Assembly (NCBI GenBank): GCA_029260345.1 | Contig: JAJDDK010000004.1 | Location: 310,001-374,000 of the forward strand | DNA length: 64,000 nt | Origin: Phycisphaerales bacterium | Lineage (GTDB): Bacteria > Planctomycetota > Phycisphaerae > Phycisphaerales > UBA1924 | Direction: 5' to 3' | Part shown: one piece after another, positions 51,309-59,906 of the stretch | Numbering within the stretch: position 1 is the first letter of the stretch | How the letters are laid out: every line of letters starts with the position of its first letter | The notes under the pieces: model-generated | Told to the model about the DNA's origin: nothing | Seen by the model: the letters and a program-made list of their open reading frames with translations, nothing else | Database searches by the model: none | Program-made: the position numbers and the translations under genes

Positions 51309-53045
51309 TTACACCAGCGAGATGAGTGTTTGAGTGAGTTCGTCAACAGTCGCGATAAAACGCGCCGCCGCCTGGTACTGACGCTGAAAGCCGAGCAGAT
51401 TGATGGACTCTTCGTCGATGCTCACGCCGCTGACAGCCGCACGCTGGGCTTCAAGACTGGCGCGAACCTGTCCTTCGGCGTCGGCGCGGGTGAGGGCGCT
51501 CTTCGCGCTCACGGAGGTTCGATCAACGACGCGTCGCCACGATTCGCTGATGGAGGAATCGCCGAGAGCCGCGAGCGACTTGTTCTGGAGCTCCACAATC
51601 GCAAGCGCCGCTTCGTTTGAGCCTTCTTCGGCGCCGGCGACCAGAAAGTTCGGATTGTCGATGAGCTGCTGCCGCACGCCGATGTCGCGAGCGTTCGTGC
51701 CGGTGAAATACGTATTGATGCCAACCGCCGCGAGGACGCCCGAACTGTCATCCTTGAAACCGAACTCGAATCCGGGACTCGCGCTGATGGAAATCTGCCC
51801 ATTCGCATTCAGCGTCGCCGTCAGATTCGGAACGGCGTCGAGCGCGGCTTGAACGTCCGCCAGCGTCGTGTCATCCCCAAATCCCGGCGCGCCCGTGTTG
51901 TCGATGCCGTCCAGGTCAATGTCGATGGACACCGTCTGCGTTTGTCCCGTCGCTTTGTCCGTCACGAGCACCTTGAACGAACCGTTGCCCGCCGCGAATG
52001 GCAATTCCGAGAACGCAACGTTGTTCGGATCATTGAGCGCGAGCGTCTGATCGGCGAGCGTCACCTTGCGCTCACTCAACGTCGAGGTCAGCCCGGGGAA
52101 CGATCGCCCGGACGAGTGAATACGGTTGACTTCAAAGATGAGCGATGACGTGACGCGATCCAGATCATCGACCGTCTGATTGACGAGTCCTGATCGCTGT
52201 TGAATCAGTCCGCCAATGCGTCCGGACTCCGGAAAAACGCGCTCTTCGAGGTTTCCGGGGACAACGACCTTCGCGACGAGTTCACCGTTTACGGTTTCCA
52301 GTTTCAAATCGAGGCCGCGCGCCGTTCCCCCCTGCACGACCGGGGTTGATCCGATGCGCACATCAACGGAGCCGTTCTGCTGCTGAACAACAGAGATATC
52401 CACCAGTCCGGAGAGTTCCTCCAGCAAGACATCGCGCTGATCACGCAGGGCGACGTTCTCCGCCGAGCCAAGCTCCGACGTAGAGATCGACGTGTTCAGC
52501 GATGCAATCTCATTGAGCAGTTCATCCGCGCGCCCGACGGCGCCGGAAAGCTGCTGATCGACCTGATTGCGCAAGTCGACAAGATCACTGCGCAATCCCT
52601 GCAGGAAACTCGCCAGTGAGACGCCCTGCTCCACAAGCAATGACTTGGTCTCCGCGCCAAGCGGATTGTTCGCCAGTTCAGAGAATGCGTTGTAGAACTC
52701 GTTGAGTTGTCCGCTCAGGCCGAACTCACTCAGATCATTGGTGATGGATTCGATCTGCGCAAACAGATCGCTCGATACGAGCGCCGCTTCCTGATCCGCC
52801 ACGCTTGAACGCAGGCGCGTGAGCAGCGATTGATCCACGCGCCGGGAAATATCAACAAGACTGACGCCGCGACCGGCGGAGACACCGCCAACGCCCCCCG
52901 CTCCGGGGGTGGATGACAGCCCGGCTACGCGACGTGAGAATCCCGGCGTGGAGACGTTCGCGAGGTTGTCGCCCGCGACCTGAATCGCGAGCTGACTCGC
53001 CGTCAGTGCGCTGCGCCCGATCTGGAATGACGCGGTGAGTCCCAT
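51309..53045 (-). CDS. flgK: Flagellar hook-associated protein 1 (FlgK)
   Basis: FlgK is the first of two junction proteins between hook and filament. The 578-residue product has the N-terminal rod-type motif SALTASQLAIQVAGDNLANV with NVSTPGFSRR, a long coiled N-terminal helix, a central variable part and the C-terminal GVSIDEESINLLGFQRQYQA with AARFIATVDELTQTLISLV. The length is typical. It is followed by flgL and preceded by the flgN-like gene on the same strand. Confidence 0.95.
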   Translation of the reverse strand: MGLTASFQIGRSALTASQLAIQVAGDNLANVSTPGFSRRVAGLSSTPGAGGVGGVSAGRGVSLVDISRRVDQSLLTRLRSSVADQEAALVSSDLFAQIESITNDLSEFGLSGQLNEFYNAFSELANNPLGAETKSLLVEQGVSLASFLQGLRSDLVDLRNQVDQQLSGAVGRADELLNEIASLNTSISTSELGSAENVALRDQRDVLLEELSGLVDISVVQQQNGSVDVRIGSTPVVQGGTARGLDLKLETVNGELVAKVVVPGNLEERVFPESGRIGGLIQQRSGLVNQTVDDLDRVTSSLIFEVNRIHSSGRSFPGLTSTLSERKVTLADQTLALNDPNNVAFSELPFAAGNGSFKVLVTDKATGQTQTVSIDIDLDGIDNTGAPGFGDDTTLADVQAALDAVPNLTATLNANGQISISASPGFEFGFKDDSSGVLAAVGINTYFTGTNARDIGVRQQLIDNPNFLVAGAEEGSNEAALAIVELQNKSLAALGDSSISESWRRVVDRTSVSAKSALTRADAEGQVRASLEAQRAAVSGVSIDEESINLLGFQRQYQAAARFIATVDELTQTLISLV

Positions 53046-53054
53046 CGCGGCTCC

Positions 53055-53594
53055 TTACGAGGTGCAGTCCAGTGCGGTGACGACGGGCTTGCCAGTGCGC
53101 ACATCGCCGCGCCGCCCGTACACGCCGGCGTGGCTGTGCTGACGCTCTGCCGCGAGCAGCAGGCCCTGCATGTGCCGCGCGAGTTTTTCAGCCGCGAGCT
53201 TGCTGGCTTCGTTCTTGCGATGCACGCGATCAATGATCGTGCGCAAGCGCAGGGCGCTGTCGAGCAGTTCGCTGCGCCACGGCTCGGGCATAAGCGAGGA
53301 GATCTGTGTGATGGTCGCCGTCGTGGGATCAAGGCGCGATTCCTGCGCGACGAGGCGCACAATTAACTCGCGCTCGCCATCCAGCGCCGCGATGCGCTGC
53401 ACCACGTCGTTTTCGGAACGCACGCACTCGCTCAGCGCCCTGAGATCAGCGCTTGAAACGGCGCCTCGGCGCACATCAGTCAGTCGATCCAGCGATTCGT
53501 AAGCCTGGTGCAGCTCTTGAATCAGCGACTGAAGCCGCTCGGGAACTCCCGCGTGTGCTGAAATAGTTTGAGCATGTGTGGTTGCGTCAGGCAT
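53055..53594 (-). CDS. FlgN-like flagellar export chaperone
   Basis: The 179-residue product is alpha-helical with heptad-like leucines (LQSLIQELHQAYESLDRLTD, about 21-40) and a central LRALSECVRSENDVVQRIAA followed by LDGERELIVRLV. FlgN proteins are the chaperones that protect FlgK and FlgL before export. Position directly upstream of flgK and overlap with the flgJ-like gene (start codon within that gene's last codons) support the call. Sequence similarity to FlgN is weak, so the name is inference. Confidence 0.7.
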   Translation of the reverse strand: MPDATTHAQTISAHAGVPERLQSLIQELHQAYESLDRLTDVRRGAVSSADLRALSECVRSENDVVQRIAALDGERELIVRLVAQESRLDPTTATITQISSLMPEPWRSELLDSALRLRTIIDRVHRKNEASKLAAEKLARHMQGLLLAAERQHSHAGVYGRRGDVRTGKPVVTALDCTS

Positions 53595-53994
53595 CAAGAT
53601 CAACTCCCGCCGGCGCGTGTGTCGCGCCTTCAGAAGCCGCAAGCAAGCGGCGCGCCACGACGTCGACCAGCGAATACCGCTCCTTGGCGACGATGCGGCG
53701 CGAGATTTCAGCATCCAGCAATGGGCCGAAAGACTTCTCCGCTTCCGATGGAGCAAACGGCTCAACCGCCTGATTGGATTCACGAAGCGACTTGAGGATG
53801 GGCTCGACAAATGCGATCGCGACAAATTCTTCCGCCGCGAGGCGGGCGTCCTCTTCGCCCGACACCGGTCGCAGGGCGCCGCCAAGCGTTGAACCAAAGC
53901 CGCGATTGGGCGCCTGGGACGCGCGCGGCGTCGAACCGACGCGCGACATGGGCGAGACATCCGGCATCGAAGGTGTGATCAGGGCGCTGTCCAT
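53587..53994 (-). CDS. Rod-binding protein, FlgJ N-terminal type
   Basis: The 135-residue product matches the rod-scaffolding half of FlgJ: ARLAAEEFVAIAFVEPILKS (50-69) then LRESNQAVEPF and EKSFGPLLDAEISRRIVAK. It lacks the muramidase domain of E. coli FlgJ, as is usual in many bacteria where a separate lysozyme cuts the wall. The N-terminal 40 residues are disordered. Its stop codon overlaps the flgN-like start, and its start lies at the flgI stop. Confidence 0.82.
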   Translation of the reverse strand: MDSALITPSMPDVSPMSRVGSTPRASQAPNRGFGSTLGGALRPVSGEEDARLAAEEFVAIAFVEPILKSLRESNQAVEPFAPSEAEKSFGPLLDAEISRRIVAKERYSLVDVVARRLLAASEGATHAPAGVDLDA

Positions 53995-55085
53995 CAGTTC
54001 ACAATCAGCTCCGCATGGAGCGCTCCCGTGCGATGCAGCTGCATCAAGATCGCAATCTGGTCATCCACCGAAACATCGAGCTGTTTGAACGCGGAAAGCA
54101 GATCCTGCAATTTCGCAGCTTCACTGGCCCGGCGCGACGTGCTGACCGCCGCCCAGCGGGCTTCTTCAATGATCGGAAGCCCCACGTCAGGCTCAAGCGG
54201 CGGCGTAATGCTTGTGATGATCAAATCGCCGTGCGTCAGCGCCGTCGGGCTGATCTCGACATTGCCCGTCATCACGATGATGCCTTCGCGCTCGTTCACG
54301 ACGACGCGCGCAGGAAGTTCGAGCAGCGAGGGATCAAACCGAATGCTCAAAATGTCTGCGACAAAGCTCGCGGGATCCGCAAGGTCCGTCGCGGGAATCT
54401 TCACAAGGACGGAGCGATCATCCACGGCTTGCGCCAGTGGTTCGCCAAGCTGATCCAGCCCCATGCGGTGCTGATTGATCGTGTCCGCGAGAAGCTGCGC
54501 CGTCGTCCACGCCGAGACGTGCGGATGAATGATGAGCGTGATCGTGCCGTCGCTGGCGATCGTGGGCATGATGATGTCGCGCGTCATGCGGGCGCCGCCG
54601 CGCACCATTCCGCGGGTCGGGTTGTTGCCTTCCAGCACAACCGGCCCTTGCGCAATCGCATACACATGGTGCGGCGGCAACGGGGCACGAAGCGGCGCAA
54701 GAAACAGTTCGCCGCCGACCAGACTGTCGGGATTGTTGATGGCGCTGACGACGACATCGAACTTATCGTCCAGCTTGGCGCCGGTGCGGTCGATCGTGCA
54801 GGTCACCATGACCAGCGCGATGGAGCGTGAGTTGGCGAGTTCATCAAAGCCGCCGATCGGGTTGCCTGCGTTCTCAAGAAGCTTTGCGAGCGGTCGCGCG
54901 ATCATCAAGTCTTCGCCGGCGTCACCCGTGCCGGGGAGGCCGACCACCAGGCCCAATCCCTGCAACACGGATTCGCCCTGCCCCTTGAGCCGCACGAGTT
55001 CCTGCACACTCGTTGCGCGCGCCAGCGGCGTGACAATCAACGCGAGCAAGACGCCAAACACGAGATTCTGCAATGCGCATCGCAT
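53994..55085 (-). CDS. flgI: Flagellar P-ring protein FlgI
   Basis: The P-ring lies in the peptidoglycan layer around the rod. The 363-residue product has a signal peptide (MRCALQNLVFGVLLALIVT, cleavage after LARA), VQELVRLKGQGESVLQGLGL, VGLPGTGDAGEDLM, FDVVVSAINNPDSLVGGELF and the closing LLSAFKQLDVSVDDQIAILM. The ATG at 55085 follows GGAGG; the TTG two codons before is less likely. It lies directly after flgH, as in most flagellar operons. The stop overlaps the next start. Confidence 0.96.
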   Translation of the reverse strand: MRCALQNLVFGVLLALIVTPLARATSVQELVRLKGQGESVLQGLGLVVGLPGTGDAGEDLMIARPLAKLLENAGNPIGGFDELANSRSIALVMVTCTIDRTGAKLDDKFDVVVSAINNPDSLVGGELFLAPLRAPLPPHHVYAIAQGPVVLEGNNPTRGMVRGGARMTRDIIMPTIASDGTITLIIHPHVSAWTTAQLLADTINQHRMGLDQLGEPLAQAVDDRSVLVKIPATDLADPASFVADILSIRFDPSLLELPARVVVNEREGIIVMTGNVEISPTALTHGDLIITSITPPLEPDVGLPIIEEARWAAVSTSRRASEAAKLQDLLSAFKQLDVSVDDQIAILMQLHRTGALHAELIVN

Positions 55086-55115
55086 GAACAATCGCCTCCG
55101 CGATTCGAGTGTGGA

Positions 55116-55799
55116 TCAGAAGTTGAACAACGCTTCGATGGCGAGCGGAATCAGGCCCTTCTTGGTCGCCTTGCGCACCTGACCTTCGTGCTGCACGTTC
55201 AAGGTCAAGTCGAAGAGCTGCGTGCTGAGCACGGTGTTGATGACGGTGATGTCGAGGCTGCGGCAGATGCCCGACAGCGTGACGGTCTGGATTTCTTCGT
55301 CCGTCTGCCGCACCGTGCGCGCTTCAAGCAGAAGTGTGCCGTTGGGCTTCACTTCGAGCACGCGAGCCGTGATGCTGGTTTCGATGACGTCCGTGCGCTC
55401 GTATTCGCCCTTGCCGTCAAAGTTGTTTTCGTTTGACGCCAGGTCGAATTCGCCGAGCGTCTGGCCGGCGACAGGAAGCCGCAATTGCAGGAACTGCTCC
55501 AGGAGCGTCTTGTTGAGCATGGAGAAGGAGTTTTCGTAATCCTTGTCCGCTTTCACCTGCTGCGTGCGCTCGAGATAGCTCTCTTCGCGAATGATGATCG
55601 TGATCAGATCATTCTCGCGGTACACGCGCGCCTGGGGCGGCTCAATCGCGAAGAGGCTGAATTCATACAGCGTTTCGGCGTAGTTCGGCGCCACCGCACT
55701 GACCGCCGCCGCTTCACCGAGTTGAAACAGGCTTTGCGATTCGGCGCCGGTCGCGGCCGTCATGGCGAGTCCGAGGGCAATAAGTGTGGAATGTTTCAC
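55116..55799 (-). CDS. flgH: Flagellar L-ring protein FlgH
   Basis: FlgH forms the outer-membrane L-ring. The 227-residue product has LFAIEPPQARVYRENDLITI then IIIREESYLERTQQVKADKD, GEYERTDVIETSITARVLEV, the KPNGTLLLEARTVRQTDEEI block, and a final MPLAIEALFNF-like end (LIPLAIEALFNF). The signal peptide (about residues 1-20) has no clear lipobox cysteine, unlike FlgH of enterobacteria, where it is a lipoprotein; this may be lineage-specific. The start is a GTG at 55799 with AAGGAG eight bases upstream. Confidence 0.92.
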   Translation of the reverse strand: MKHSTLIALGLAMTAATGAESQSLFQLGEAAAVSAVAPNYAETLYEFSLFAIEPPQARVYRENDLITIIIREESYLERTQQVKADKDYENSFSMLNKTLLEQFLQLRLPVAGQTLGEFDLASNENNFDGKGEYERTDVIETSITARVLEVKPNGTLLLEARTVRQTDEEIQTVTLSGICRSLDITVINTVLSTQLFDLTLNVQHEGQVRKATKKGLIPLAIEALFNF

Positions 55800-55804
55800 T
55801 GTGG

Positions 55805-56869
55805 TCACTCCTTCCTATTCGAAGCGTCGCTCAATGCGGCGCTCGATGTGGAATCAAGATTCATGATGGCGCGCCCAGCGCCGACCACGCGGGCGACGAA
55901 TGTCTTGCGCCGGCCATCCACGCGCATTTCGACGAGTTCGCCTTCGCGTGCGTCGTCCTGAGCGCGGGCGCGTGTCTTCACGACCACGCCGCCGCTGATG
56001 CAGTGAATGGTCACGAGTTCGCCGCGCCGAACGACGACGGGTGATTCGAGATGATCCACGCGCAGCACCGTGCCGGAGGTCAGCCGGCGGCGCGCGACGG
56101 AATTGATCGCCTTGTCCTGACTGAGCACCGGCGCCGGGCCGGTGGGTTCGAGCCACATGAATTCGGAACGAAGGTGCGATTCACGGATCGCGTCGCCGCG
56201 CTCAAGTTCGCTGCTGAGCACAAACACGCGCCGACGCACCTGAAGATCAATGCGCATCGTGCGTGTTTCGAGCAACTGATCGCCCGCATACAGCCAAACG
56301 ACGACGGCGAACCGAGAGCTGGACCCGGTCGACGCGGGCTGCACCTCGATGCGCCGACCCGCATCAGGCAGATCGAGGAATGACTTATCGTCCTCATTGA
56401 AGAGCACGCGCAGGTTCTCGGAGTCGACGTCGTAAACGCGCAGCAGCAGAGACACGATTCGCGTGCGCACGGTGCTGTTGCCGGTGAGGTCCACCGTTTC
56501 AGGGGCGCGAGTCGCCGGGGCGACGTGATCATCAGATGACTGAGTGATGAGCGCGCCGGCGAGCCGCACCGTGCAGTGCCGCCCTTGCAGCGAGATGCGG
56601 CCCCAGTTCACGCGGCGCGCATCGAGCGCGGTGCGCACATCATCGATCGCAAGCTGCACCCATGCTCGTCCGCCGGCGCGCTCGTCGAAATCTTCGATGA
56701 TGACGACATCGGCCAGCGCGAGGGCGTTCGGACCTTCGAGGTCAGCGACGTCCTTCAACGTGACGGCGCCGCTCTCCGGCGCGATCGCAGACGGTTTGAG
56801 TTCAATGCGGCCGGCGCTTGCGGCGCCCTGAAACAACAAGGTGCAAATTGTGAGTGCGATCCATCGCAT
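55805..56869 (-). CDS. flgA: Flagellar basal body P-ring formation chaperone FlgA
   Basis: FlgA assists assembly of the P-ring in the periplasm. The 354-residue product has a signal peptide (MRWIALTICTLLFQGAASAG), an N-terminal variable part, and a C-terminal SAF domain: RRRVFVLSSELERGDAIRES, then RRRLTSGTVLRVDHLESPVV, followed by RRGELVTIHCISGGVVVKTR. Length is longer than E. coli FlgA (219) because of the N-terminal half. The ATG at 56869 follows GGAGGG. It lies between flgG and flgH. Confidence 0.9.
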   Translation of the reverse strand: MRWIALTICTLLFQGAASAGRIELKPSAIAPESGAVTLKDVADLEGPNALALADVVIIEDFDERAGGRAWVQLAIDDVRTALDARRVNWGRISLQGRHCTVRLAGALITQSSDDHVAPATRAPETVDLTGNSTVRTRIVSLLLRVYDVDSENLRVLFNEDDKSFLDLPDAGRRIEVQPASTGSSSRFAVVVWLYAGDQLLETRTMRIDLQVRRRVFVLSSELERGDAIRESHLRSEFMWLEPTGPAPVLSQDKAINSVARRRLTSGTVLRVDHLESPVVVRRGELVTIHCISGGVVVKTRARAQDDAREGELVEMRVDGRRKTFVARVVGAGRAIMNLDSTSSAALSDASNRKE

Positions 56870-56897
56870 CAAAAGAGCCCTCCGTGGCTCAAACCAA

Positions 56898-57707
56898 TCA
56901 CGCGCCAAGCTGCGCAATGGTCTGGAGTGATTCGTCCGCGGCCTGAATCGTCTGGCTGTTCATCTCGAAGGCGCGCTGCGTACGAATAAGACCGATGAGT
57001 TCGCGCGTCGGGTCAACGTTGGAGCCTTCAATAAAGGTCTGACGCAGAACCCCGAATCCATCTTCTGAAGGTGTGCCGGTGACTGGCGACCCGGACGCGA
57101 TGCTCTCGCCGAACAAGTTCTCACCGATCTGGCGCAATCCCGCCGGGTTGATGAATCGCGCCAGTTCGAATCGCCCGATGCGGCGCGGCTGCGAATCACC
57201 CGGCACCAGCGCCGTCACTTGACCATCGGTGCTGATCGAAATGCCTTCCGTTCCCTCCGGAACGGTGATGCCAGGCTCAATGCGTCGTCCCTGATCGTTC
57301 GCCAATACGATTTCGCCATCTTCATTCAAAGCGAAATTGCCGGCGCGGGTGTAGGCAATGCCATTGACGGCGCGGTCATCTTCGACCTGCACCTGAAAGA
57401 ACCCGTGTCCTTCGATGGCGACGTCAAGCTCTTGACCCGTGCTCAGCAGCGGACCTTGAAGAAAGCTGACCTGCGTGCCGGACACTTTCACGCCAAGGCC
57501 GACATAGAGGCCCGTCGGGCGCTGATCGCCGTTGGCGTTCTCAACACCCGGCTGCTCCTTTTCGATGTAGAGCAGATCCTGAAAGTTGGCGCGGCTGGAC
57601 TTGAAGCCGTCGGTGTTCACGTTGGCCAGGTTGTTGGCGATGACGTCAAGCTGAGTCGTCAGCGCCGAAAGCCCGGTCGAGGCGGAATACAGGGCGGTTA
57701 ACGCCAT
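56898..57707 (-). CDS. flgG: Flagellar distal rod protein FlgG
   Basis: The 269-residue rod protein has ALYSASTGLSALTTQLDVIA with NNLANVNTDGFKSSRANFQD (N-terminal rod motif), GLGVKVSGTQVSFLQGPLLS, TGQELDVAIEGHGFFQV, and a C-terminal FIEGSNVDPTRELIGLIRTQ with RAFEMNSQTIQAADE. The length is typical. It is 30 bases downstream of the flgF-type gene on the same strand. Confidence 0.95.
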   Translation of the reverse strand: MALTALYSASTGLSALTTQLDVIANNLANVNTDGFKSSRANFQDLLYIEKEQPGVENANGDQRPTGLYVGLGVKVSGTQVSFLQGPLLSTGQELDVAIEGHGFFQVQVEDDRAVNGIAYTRAGNFALNEDGEIVLANDQGRRIEPGITVPEGTEGISISTDGQVTALVPGDSQPRRIGRFELARFINPAGLRQIGENLFGESIASGSPVTGTPSEDGFGVLRQTFIEGSNVDPTRELIGLIRTQRAFEMNSQTIQAADESLQTIAQLGA

Positions 57708-57736
57708 CGGTTCGCTCCGATACGAAGAAAGTCAGT

Positions 57737-58504
57737 TCAAACGACGCGGCCAAAGGAATTGATGGCGCGGTCCATCAGGTGATCGTGAATCTGCATGAGC
57801 CGCGTGCCGAAGCGGATGTCGCGCCCGGCGTTCGTCACGGCCATCATTTCCTTGATGGGGTCGGAGCCGGACGTCTCAACCGAGCCGGGCTCCAGAAACG
57901 ACCCGGTGAGAAATCGCGATTCCGCCACCGCCGGATCGGCGCTAAAGAGGTTCTCGCCGATCTTCACGAGGTCATTGCGATTGGGCACACTGGCGACTTG
58001 GAGCACGCCGAACACGCGATCACCCTGAATGACTTCGCCGCGCTCTGAGATGGATACGGGCAATCCCGGGAACACACGGATGGGAAGATCGCGCTCGTTC
58101 AAGACCTGCATGCCCGTCGTTGCTGACGTGAGAAAGCTGTTCTCGTCCAGCGTGAAGCGACCGTCGCGGGTGAATTTCAATTCCTCGCCGCCATCGCCGA
58201 GCACGAAAAACCCTTCGCCCAGAATTGCCACATCAAGGTCATTGCCGGTGAGTTCAGGACCAGCCGGTGTGAAGTTAGTCACCGTCGGTGACGCGAGCGC
58301 CCCGGCGCCGAGTCGTTCGAGCAGATCATCTGAATCAATATGAAAGAGACCATCTTCGATGCGAGCCGCATCGCGCTGCACGGTGAACGCGATGTCCGGC
58401 TTGAAACCGGTCGTGGTCACGTTCGCGAGGTTGTTGGATGCGACGTTCATGCGGTGCATGGCCGTCAAGACGCCTGAGGTCGAGAGATACAGGCCGTAAT
58501 TCAT
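57737..58504 (-). CDS. flgF: Flagellar rod protein, FlgF type
   Basis: The 255-residue rod protein has MNYGLYLSTSGVLTAMHRMN followed by VASNNLANVTTTGFKPDIAF, GNDLDVAILGEGFFVLGDGG, and a closing GSDPIKEMMAVTNAGRDIRF. It is shorter than FlgG and shows the FlgF-type C-terminus. It stands directly before flgG. The start codon overlaps the stop of a small upstream frame (58501-58701) by four bases (ATGA). Confidence 0.9.
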   Translation of the reverse strand: MNYGLYLSTSGVLTAMHRMNVASNNLANVTTTGFKPDIAFTVQRDAARIEDGLFHIDSDDLLERLGAGALASPTVTNFTPAGPELTGNDLDVAILGEGFFVLGDGGEELKFTRDGRFTLDENSFLTSATTGMQVLNERDLPIRVFPGLPVSISERGEVIQGDRVFGVLQVASVPNRNDLVKIGENLFSADPAVAESRFLTGSFLEPGSVETSGSDPIKEMMAVTNAGRDIRFGTRLMQIHDHLMDRAINSFGRVV

Positions 58505-58701
58505 CGCGGATCCTCCGCTTTTGATGAGTGCTGAATCGCCTTGAATCGGAGCGACTGACTCGTGGACTCCGCCAGATGCATGGCTGTCGCCGCCTGAGCG
58601 GCCGCAAGAACACGCCGCCCCAGCGCGCCGGCGTCCCGCCCGAGCGCATCGCTCGTGCGGCTTTGCCGGGACACGTCAGGATGGATGCGCAGCGTCTGCA
58701 T
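58501..58701 (-). CDS. Possible small protein encoded upstream of flgF
   Basis: This 66-residue frame starts at an ATG with TTGGAG nine bases upstream and ends in a TGA that overlaps the flgF ATG (ATGA). The product (MQTLRIHPDVSRQSRTSDAL...SQSLRFKAIQHSSKAEDPR) is mostly helical with Ala-rich stretches and no motif. The tight overlap suggests translational coupling; without homologues it may still be chance. It would be the first gene of the flagellar cluster. Confidence 0.45.
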   Translation of the reverse strand: MQTLRIHPDVSRQSRTSDALGRDAGALGRRVLAAAQAATAMHLAESTSQSLRFKAIQHSSKAEDPR

Positions 58702-58902
58702 GAGAGAGTGCTCCAACGGATCTACTCTCAATCGCTGTGCCAAAACCTCGTGCAGGCGGATCGCACGCGCTCAGTGCGGCTCAACGTGTCGCGAGGTCGA
58801 ATCAGGCGCATTCAATGCGCACGTCTGTCATTCGCCGCGCAATCTTCGCTCGGATGTTCGTGGCGCCGATCTCACCTCGACGCCCGATACTGGAGGCACG
58901 GC

Positions 58903-59829
58903 ATGCGCTATCGCGACCTCCATCACGCTCGGCAGGCCTTCCTCACGTACATCCGTGTCGAGTGCGGCCTCGCGTCCAACACCATCGAGGCGTACGGGCG
59001 CGACTTGCGCGATCTGCTCATCGATCTCGACAAAAACGAAGTGACCTCACCGGAAGCCGTTGAGCCGCGCCGACTGGTCGAACACCTCACCTCGATGAAA
59101 AATGATCGCGGCCAGGCGTCTTCGACGATCACCCGCCGTCTCGCGACGATCCGCACATTCTTCCGCTGGCTGCACGCCGAGGGCGCCATCGACGAAAACC
59201 CCGCGACGTGGCTCGATCGCCCGACCCGCTGGCAACGTCTGCCGGACATCCTTTCGCCCAATCAAATGCGAAGACTGCTCGAATCGCCATCACCCGAGCT
59301 GGATCGTCCCGGCCAGCCCCCCTTGTGGTTGCGCGACAAAGCAATGCTCGAGCTGATGTATGCGTCAGGGCTGCGCGCCAGTGAAGTCGGCGCGGTGGGT
59401 GTTGAGGACTTCCATCCAAAGCTCGGCGTCGTTCGTGTGCTGGGCAAAGGCGACAAGGAGCGACTGGCGCCGATGGGCCGCCCCGCAATTCAGGCGATCG
59501 AGACGTATCTCACTGATTGCCGCCCGCAACTCAAACGCCCAGACGGTCGCGACAAGAATCGCCTCATCCTTTCAAAGACCGGCCGACCGGTTGAGCGCGT
59601 CGCGGTGTGGCAGATCGTGAAGCGTCATGCAAGCCGCGCAGGACTGCGGGATGTGCATCCGCACACATTGCGGCATTCATTCGCAACGCACCTCTTGATG
59701 GGCGGTGCGGACCTTCGCCTCGTGCAGGAATTGCTCGGCCACGCCGACATCGCGACAACGCAGATTTACACGCACGTCGATCGATCACGTCTGAAGGACG
59801 TGCATCGGAAGTTTCATCCGAGGGGATAG
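58903..59829 (+). CDS. Tyrosine recombinase XerC/XerD
   Basis: Xer recombinases resolve chromosome dimers at dif. The 308-residue protein has the SAM-like N-terminal domain (FLTYIRVECGLASNTIEAYG) and the catalytic domain with the Arg in YASGLRASEVGAVGVED, then the His-Leu-Arg-His block HTLRHSFATHLLMGGADLRL and the Tyr in LLGHADIATTQIYTHVDRSR. The length is typical. The ATG at 58903 follows GGAGG; a longer frame extends upstream but is not family-like. XerC and XerD cannot be told apart here. It is divergent from the flagellar cluster. Confidence 0.92.
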   Translation: MRYRDLHHARQAFLTYIRVECGLASNTIEAYGRDLRDLLIDLDKNEVTSPEAVEPRRLVEHLTSMKNDRGQASSTITRRLATIRTFFRWLHAEGAIDENPATWLDRPTRWQRLPDILSPNQMRRLLESPSPELDRPGQPPLWLRDKAMLELMYASGLRASEVGAVGVEDFHPKLGVVRVLGKGDKERLAPMGRPAIQAIETYLTDCRPQLKRPDGRDKNRLILSKTGRPVERVAVWQIVKRHASRAGLRDVHPHTLRHSFATHLLMGGADLRLVQELLGHADIATTQIYTHVDRSRLKDVHRKFHPRG

Positions 59830-59832
59830 GGA

Positions 59833-59904
59833 GCAGTCACCAGGAGCCAGTGGCCAGGCATCAGTTTCTGGAACTGGGGCCTGGCTCCCGGCGCCTGAGG
59901 CCTT
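59833..59904 (-). repeat. Family G long palindrome between convergent xer and membrane protein genes
   Basis: It fills the space between the two stop codons (59829 and 59907). On the minus strand GAAGGCCTCAGGCGCC follows the TGA of the membrane protein gene within a few bases. The inner arms are CCAGGCATCAG and CTGGGGCCTGG. Confidence 0.8.
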
Positions 59905-59906
59905 CT

